From contig NZ_JAINFL010000007.1 in NCBI RefSeq assembly GCF_022458895.1, positions 262,544-326,543 of the forward strand: a stretch of DNA of 64,000 bases. Reading direction: 5' to 3'. Below, piece by piece: positions 61,322 through 64,000 of the stretch. Source of the DNA: Roseihalotalea indica (lineage in GTDB: Bacteria; Bacteroidota; Bacteroidia; Cytophagales; Cyclobacteriaceae). Numbering within the stretch: the first letter of the stretch is position 1; every line of letters starts with the position of its first letter. The notes under the pieces were generated by a model. It did no database searches. It saw only the letters and a list, made by a program, of their open reading frames with translations, and was not told the origin of the DNA. The translations under genes and the position numbers were made by a program.

Positions 61322-62215
61322 ATGAACCCTTTCAACACCCCCAACCTCACAAAAAGGAACCCCCTCAAACCCCTCCTTTTACTAACCATCCTTCTACTAT
61401 CCACCTACACAACCACCCCCCTTAAAGCTCAAAACAAAAAACAAGCATTTAACATCCTTGCCTTTTACACCGCTAAAAACGATCAGGCCCATATCAGCTT
61501 TGTCCACGAAGCCAACCAATGGTTTACCCAGCAAAGCCAAGAACAACCCTTTACTTATCATGCTACCACCCACTGGGATAGCCTCACACCAGCCGTACTA
61601 TCTAACTACCAGGTCGTTATCTTTCTGGATACCCGCCCGGAGAAACCCGAGCAACGAAAGGCCTTTCAGCAATACATGGAGCAGGGCGGTGCCTGGATGG
61701 GTTTCCACTTCTCTGCCTTTAGCTTAACTCCATCCGACTTTCCCCAGGACTGGGACTGGTACCATGAACAGTTCATTGGAGCCGGGCAGTACGCTAGCAA
61801 TACGTGGCGTCCTACGTCGGCTATCTTAAAAGTAGAGGATAAATCGCACCCCGTCACCCAACATCTGCCCGATACATTCAAGACTTCTCCCAACGAATGG
61901 TACCGCTGGGAGCATGATTTGCGGGAGAATCCGGACATTAACATCCTGCTATCCATTGACCCTAGCAGCTTTCCTCTGGGCACCGGACCCAAACCTCATG
62001 AGATCTGGCACCGTGGCTACTACCCCATTGTATGGACTAACCAGAACTACCGAATGATCTACCTGAACATGGGCCACAATGATATTGACTACGAGCATGG
62101 CACCAACGAGGAGCTTTCCTTCACCTTTCAGAACAACATTCAGAATACCCTGGTGCTGGATGCCCTGCTTTGGTTAGGAAAAGAAAGCCGCGTTAAGGCA
62201 ACCGATAAGCCCTGA
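61322..62215 (+). CDS. Exported ThuA-domain protein
   Basis: 297 residues with a signal peptide ending near LKAQ. The body is a class-I glutamine-amidotransferase-like fold: FNILAFYTAKN, VVIFLDTRPE, GGAWMGFHFS and the C-terminal YRMIYLNMGHND. ThuA proteins are linked to sugar (trehalose-type) metabolism; members differ and the reaction is unknown. The 5-prime end is extremely G-poor (4 G in the first 120 bp counted), unlike the rest of the gene. Confidence 0.85.
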   Translation: MNPFNTPNLTKRNPLKPLLLLTILLLSTYTTTPLKAQNKKQAFNILAFYTAKNDQAHISFVHEANQWFTQQSQEQPFTYHATTHWDSLTPAVLSNYQVVIFLDTRPEKPEQRKAFQQYMEQGGAWMGFHFSAFSLTPSDFPQDWDWYHEQFIGAGQYASNTWRPTSAILKVEDKSHPVTQHLPDTFKTSPNEWYRWEHDLRENPDINILLSIDPSSFPLGTGPKPHEIWHRGYYPIVWTNQNYRMIYLNMGHNDIDYEHGTNEELSFTFQNNIQNTLVLDALLWLGKESRVKATDKP

Positions 62216-62289
62216 TTTCTGGTTTTATACCCATTGTTCCGTACGGTCTAATTGGCTATCTTACTAATAAGACAAAAGCTTTTGCTAAG

Positions 62290-62937
62290 ATGCGCCTGGA
62301 TCATCTGTTCATATGCTCTAATCATCAGGGTAAAGATGCCGATGCTTTGGTGAACTTCGGACTGTCGGAAGGCAGTAACCGAGTGCATCCGGGGCAGGGA
62401 ACGCGCAATCGAAAGTTCTATTTCAACAACTTTTTCCTGGAAATTATCTGGGAATCTGACAAAGATGAACTGAAAAGTGAGCGGATAGCACCTACCGGTT
62501 TGTGGGAACGAGTGCACTATTCAGAGACAAATTACTCACCTTTTGGGTTGTGCCTGGCTAATACAGACGATGTTGCTTCTTTATTTAGCGATAGTATCAC
62601 CTATCAACCTGCCTATACTCCACCGGGTACCGTGTTTACTATTCTGCCTCACTCCACTCAACCCTACTTACCGTGGACCTGCCGCCTGCCTAAAACAGAG
62701 TACAAATATCAAAACCATGAACCATTAGACCACGCAACAGGCATCCGACAACTTACGAAGGTAACGCTAGGCGTACCGTTTAAAAACTACCAAAACTCCT
62801 TTACTGATTTTATCGAAGAGCACTTCACTATAGCTTTTACACCGACAGAGCAACATCACATTACCCTGGAGTTTGATCATCAGCAACAGGGAAAGTCTCA
62901 CACATTCAAAGAGCTACCGCTTACGATTGTCTACTAA
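62290..62937 (+). CDS. VOC/glyoxalase-like domain protein
   Basis: 215 residues. MRLDHLFICSNHQG, GSNRVHPGQGTRNRKFYF, FFLEIIWESD and the later ITLEFDHQQ are typical beta-alpha-beta-beta-beta units of the vicinal-oxygen-chelate superfamily. Metal-binding His/Glu are plausible (His4, Glu near FLEII). Members are dioxygenases, isomerases or resistance proteins; the substrate is unknown. It lies 74 bp after the ThuA gene and may share its transcript. Confidence 0.8.
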   Translation: MRLDHLFICSNHQGKDADALVNFGLSEGSNRVHPGQGTRNRKFYFNNFFLEIIWESDKDELKSERIAPTGLWERVHYSETNYSPFGLCLANTDDVASLFSDSITYQPAYTPPGTVFTILPHSTQPYLPWTCRLPKTEYKYQNHEPLDHATGIRQLTKVTLGVPFKNYQNSFTDFIEEHFTIAFTPTEQHHITLEFDHQQQGKSHTFKELPLTIVY

Positions 62938-63032
62938 ATATCAGTCTGTGCTACTGGAAAAAGATATAAACGGTGATGAATATCAATGATCATACTACCA
63001 TTTAGAACCATTATGACTATCTTGTGTATGTC

Positions 63033-63431
63033 ATGAAGAAAGTAACCGACATCATAAGCAAAGGCTATGTTACCCCTTGGTGGCTAGTGATGAGTGTGTT
63101 GTTACCAGCCTTGTTCTTCTCCACCTGCCCGGCTCGAGTGCTGGATCAGTTGCCTCAGGTTTCTACAACCGAACGGGTCGTACAGATGCCTACTGCTGTC
63201 AGGCGAACACTCTCGTTCCAGGGAGCCTTACAAAAGCAGAGGTTCTCGGCTTTCCTGGCAGGGCTTCTCTCAGAGCCATACTGCTTATTGGTTCAACAGT
63301 CACAAAGCACAGTACGCTTAAAAAGCACGGTTAAAGATTCTCGTTTACGCCTTATTGCCCAGCCACTTTACCGCTTATCTCACCTTCGTCCGGCCTCAGC
63401 TGATAACCAGCCTCCCTTACTCTTAGGATAG
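63033..63431 (+). CDS. Hypothetical membrane-anchored protein
   Basis: 132 residues from ATG 63033 (a GTG lies 9 bp upstream). One N-terminal hydrophobic segment (WWLVMSVLLPALFFS) is followed by a basic, Ser/Gln-rich region without recognised domain. Codon use is less biased than the neighbours, so its reality is uncertain. Confidence 0.4.
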   Translation: MKKVTDIISKGYVTPWWLVMSVLLPALFFSTCPARVLDQLPQVSTTERVVQMPTAVRRTLSFQGALQKQRFSAFLAGLLSEPYCLLVQQSQSTVRLKSTVKDSRLRLIAQPLYRLSHLRPASADNQPPLLLG

Positions 63432-63531
63432 CTTCCCCTTTTTCTTATCGCCCCCTTACGGTGGCATTCATCCTTTTATTCACTCCAGTATCAGTAAGGC
63501 ACGCTTGCTTTCTGATCTATTCCAATAAGCT

Positions 63532-63726
63532 ATGCATAGCGTAAAGAAAATACTAAAACGGATTGGTATGTACATGCTGATCCTATTAACCTGTCTGGCC
63601 CTGGCGTTCGGCCTTCCCATGATCCCCAACCCCCGTTACACTTTCCATGACCGCGAGGTAAAAACCGAACAAGTAGAACGCAAAGAAGATGAAGAAAGCT
63701 ACGAGGAAAGTGAGCAGAGAGAGTGA
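63532..63726 (+). CDS. Small single-helix membrane protein
   Basis: 64 residues: basic start (MHSVKKILKRIG), one hydrophobic helix (MYMLILLTCLALAFGLPMI) and an acidic C-terminal tail (EDEESYEESEQRE). No family was recognised. Composition is typical of a real small anchored protein. Confidence 0.5.
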   Translation: MHSVKKILKRIGMYMLILLTCLALAFGLPMIPNPRYTFHDREVKTEQVERKEDEESYEESEQRE

Positions 63727-63777
63727 GAAAGTTGAAAAGTAATATCAATAATGCTCAATGCCTTTTTCACTATCATA

Positions 63778-63856
63778 GGGGAAAGCTTGCTGTCTGAGCG
63801 CAGCGAGTTTCAAGCTTTCCTAGATTTTTTGCATACTTTTTCATCGATGGAAAAAG
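63778..63856. repeat. 79-bp dispersed repeat, copy 2
   Basis: Matches the copy at 61167-61245 in 75 of 79 bases, in the same orientation. The 10-bp inverted repeat GGAAAGCTTG / CAAGCTTTCC is intact. After the shared AAAAAG it diverges into a GC-rich sequence (CGGCCGCCGCC). Confidence 0.9.
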
Positions 63857-63920
63857 CGGCCGCCGCCTTTAGGTTTGTGTTGTAGTAAAATTCTAAGAAA
63901 GCAGTTGTTGCTATTGAGGT

Positions 63921-63962
63921 GTGAATATGTGGGTAACTCGGATGAGTTATCCATATATTCAC
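63921..63962. repeat. 19-bp hairpin near window end
   Basis: GTGAATATGTGGGTAACTC (63921-63939) pairs with GAGTTATCCATATATTCAC (63944-63962) with two G-T pairs and a 4-nt loop. No T-run follows. The window ends 38 bp later with no gene visible. Confidence 0.65.
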
Positions 63963-64000
63963 CGCCTGATCACCAGCCTAGGTGCACTAAGGTCGCCGCC

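Overview
The window reads as one contiguous stretch of chromosome from a free-living Bacteroidota bacterium, most likely of the order Cytophagales. The evidence is a SusC/SusD pair behind a FecI/FecR sigma/anti-sigma pair, DUF4374 and PepSY iron-uptake genes, an HU-like protein of Bacteroidota type, and promoters of the Bacteroidota form TTTG-N18/19-TAnnTTTG. No rRNA, tRNA, CRISPR array, prophage or intact insertion sequence was recognised.

Layout. 1-14.8 kb: the end of a sugar-catabolic operon (FGGY kinase, FMN-dependent alpha-hydroxy-acid oxidase, NCS1-type permease), then ECF sigma, FecR, SusC, SusD, a Tat-exported carboxylesterase and a GH78-type alpha-L-rhamnosidase. Together they look like a rhamnoside-utilisation locus ending at a strong terminator. 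14.8-16.4 kb: decayed DNA with a frameshifted TonB-receptor remnant. 16.4-23.2 kb: a siderophore/iron operon resembling XusABC (TonB receptor, DUF4374 surface lipoprotein, DUF4198 protein, two small membrane proteins, PepSY membrane protein). 23.5-30.8 kb, minus strand: hydroxyacid dehydrogenase, trpF-trpC, an exported lipoprotein, an exported cupin, and an overlapping TPR histidine kinase/LuxR-type regulator pair. 31.1-33.7 kb: an arginine deiminase-like gene and a CtlX-like gene. 33.7-40.7 kb, minus strand: PAS histidine kinase, then aat, trpD, a four-helix-bundle (S23-type) gene, trpG and trpE.

trpE is preceded by a complete tryptophan attenuator: a consensus promoter, a 25-residue leader peptide with three consecutive Trp codons, and an intrinsic terminator 24 bp before trpE. 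40.7-48.3 kb: a SPOR-like membrane protein, a UPF0175/DUF3368 toxin-antitoxin pair and a 1882-residue alpha-2-macroglobulin. 48.7-58.8 kb: endonuclease V, a Tat-exported oxidoreductase, a NYN protein, an MDR reductase, two tiny genes, another TonB receptor, an FtsX-type permease and a DUF2927-like lipoprotein. 58.8-64 kb is repeat-rich: an HU-like gene, a strict 21-bp tandem array that encodes a heptad-repeat peptide on the minus strand, a GNAT, ThuA and VOC proteins, small hypotheticals, and two copies of a 79-bp palindromic repeat.

The observations most worth a second look are the trp attenuator with its almost leaderless leader peptide, the 21-bp/heptad array, the Xus-like operon with a dead receptor copy between it and the likely promoter, and the S23 gene inserted in the trp operon.
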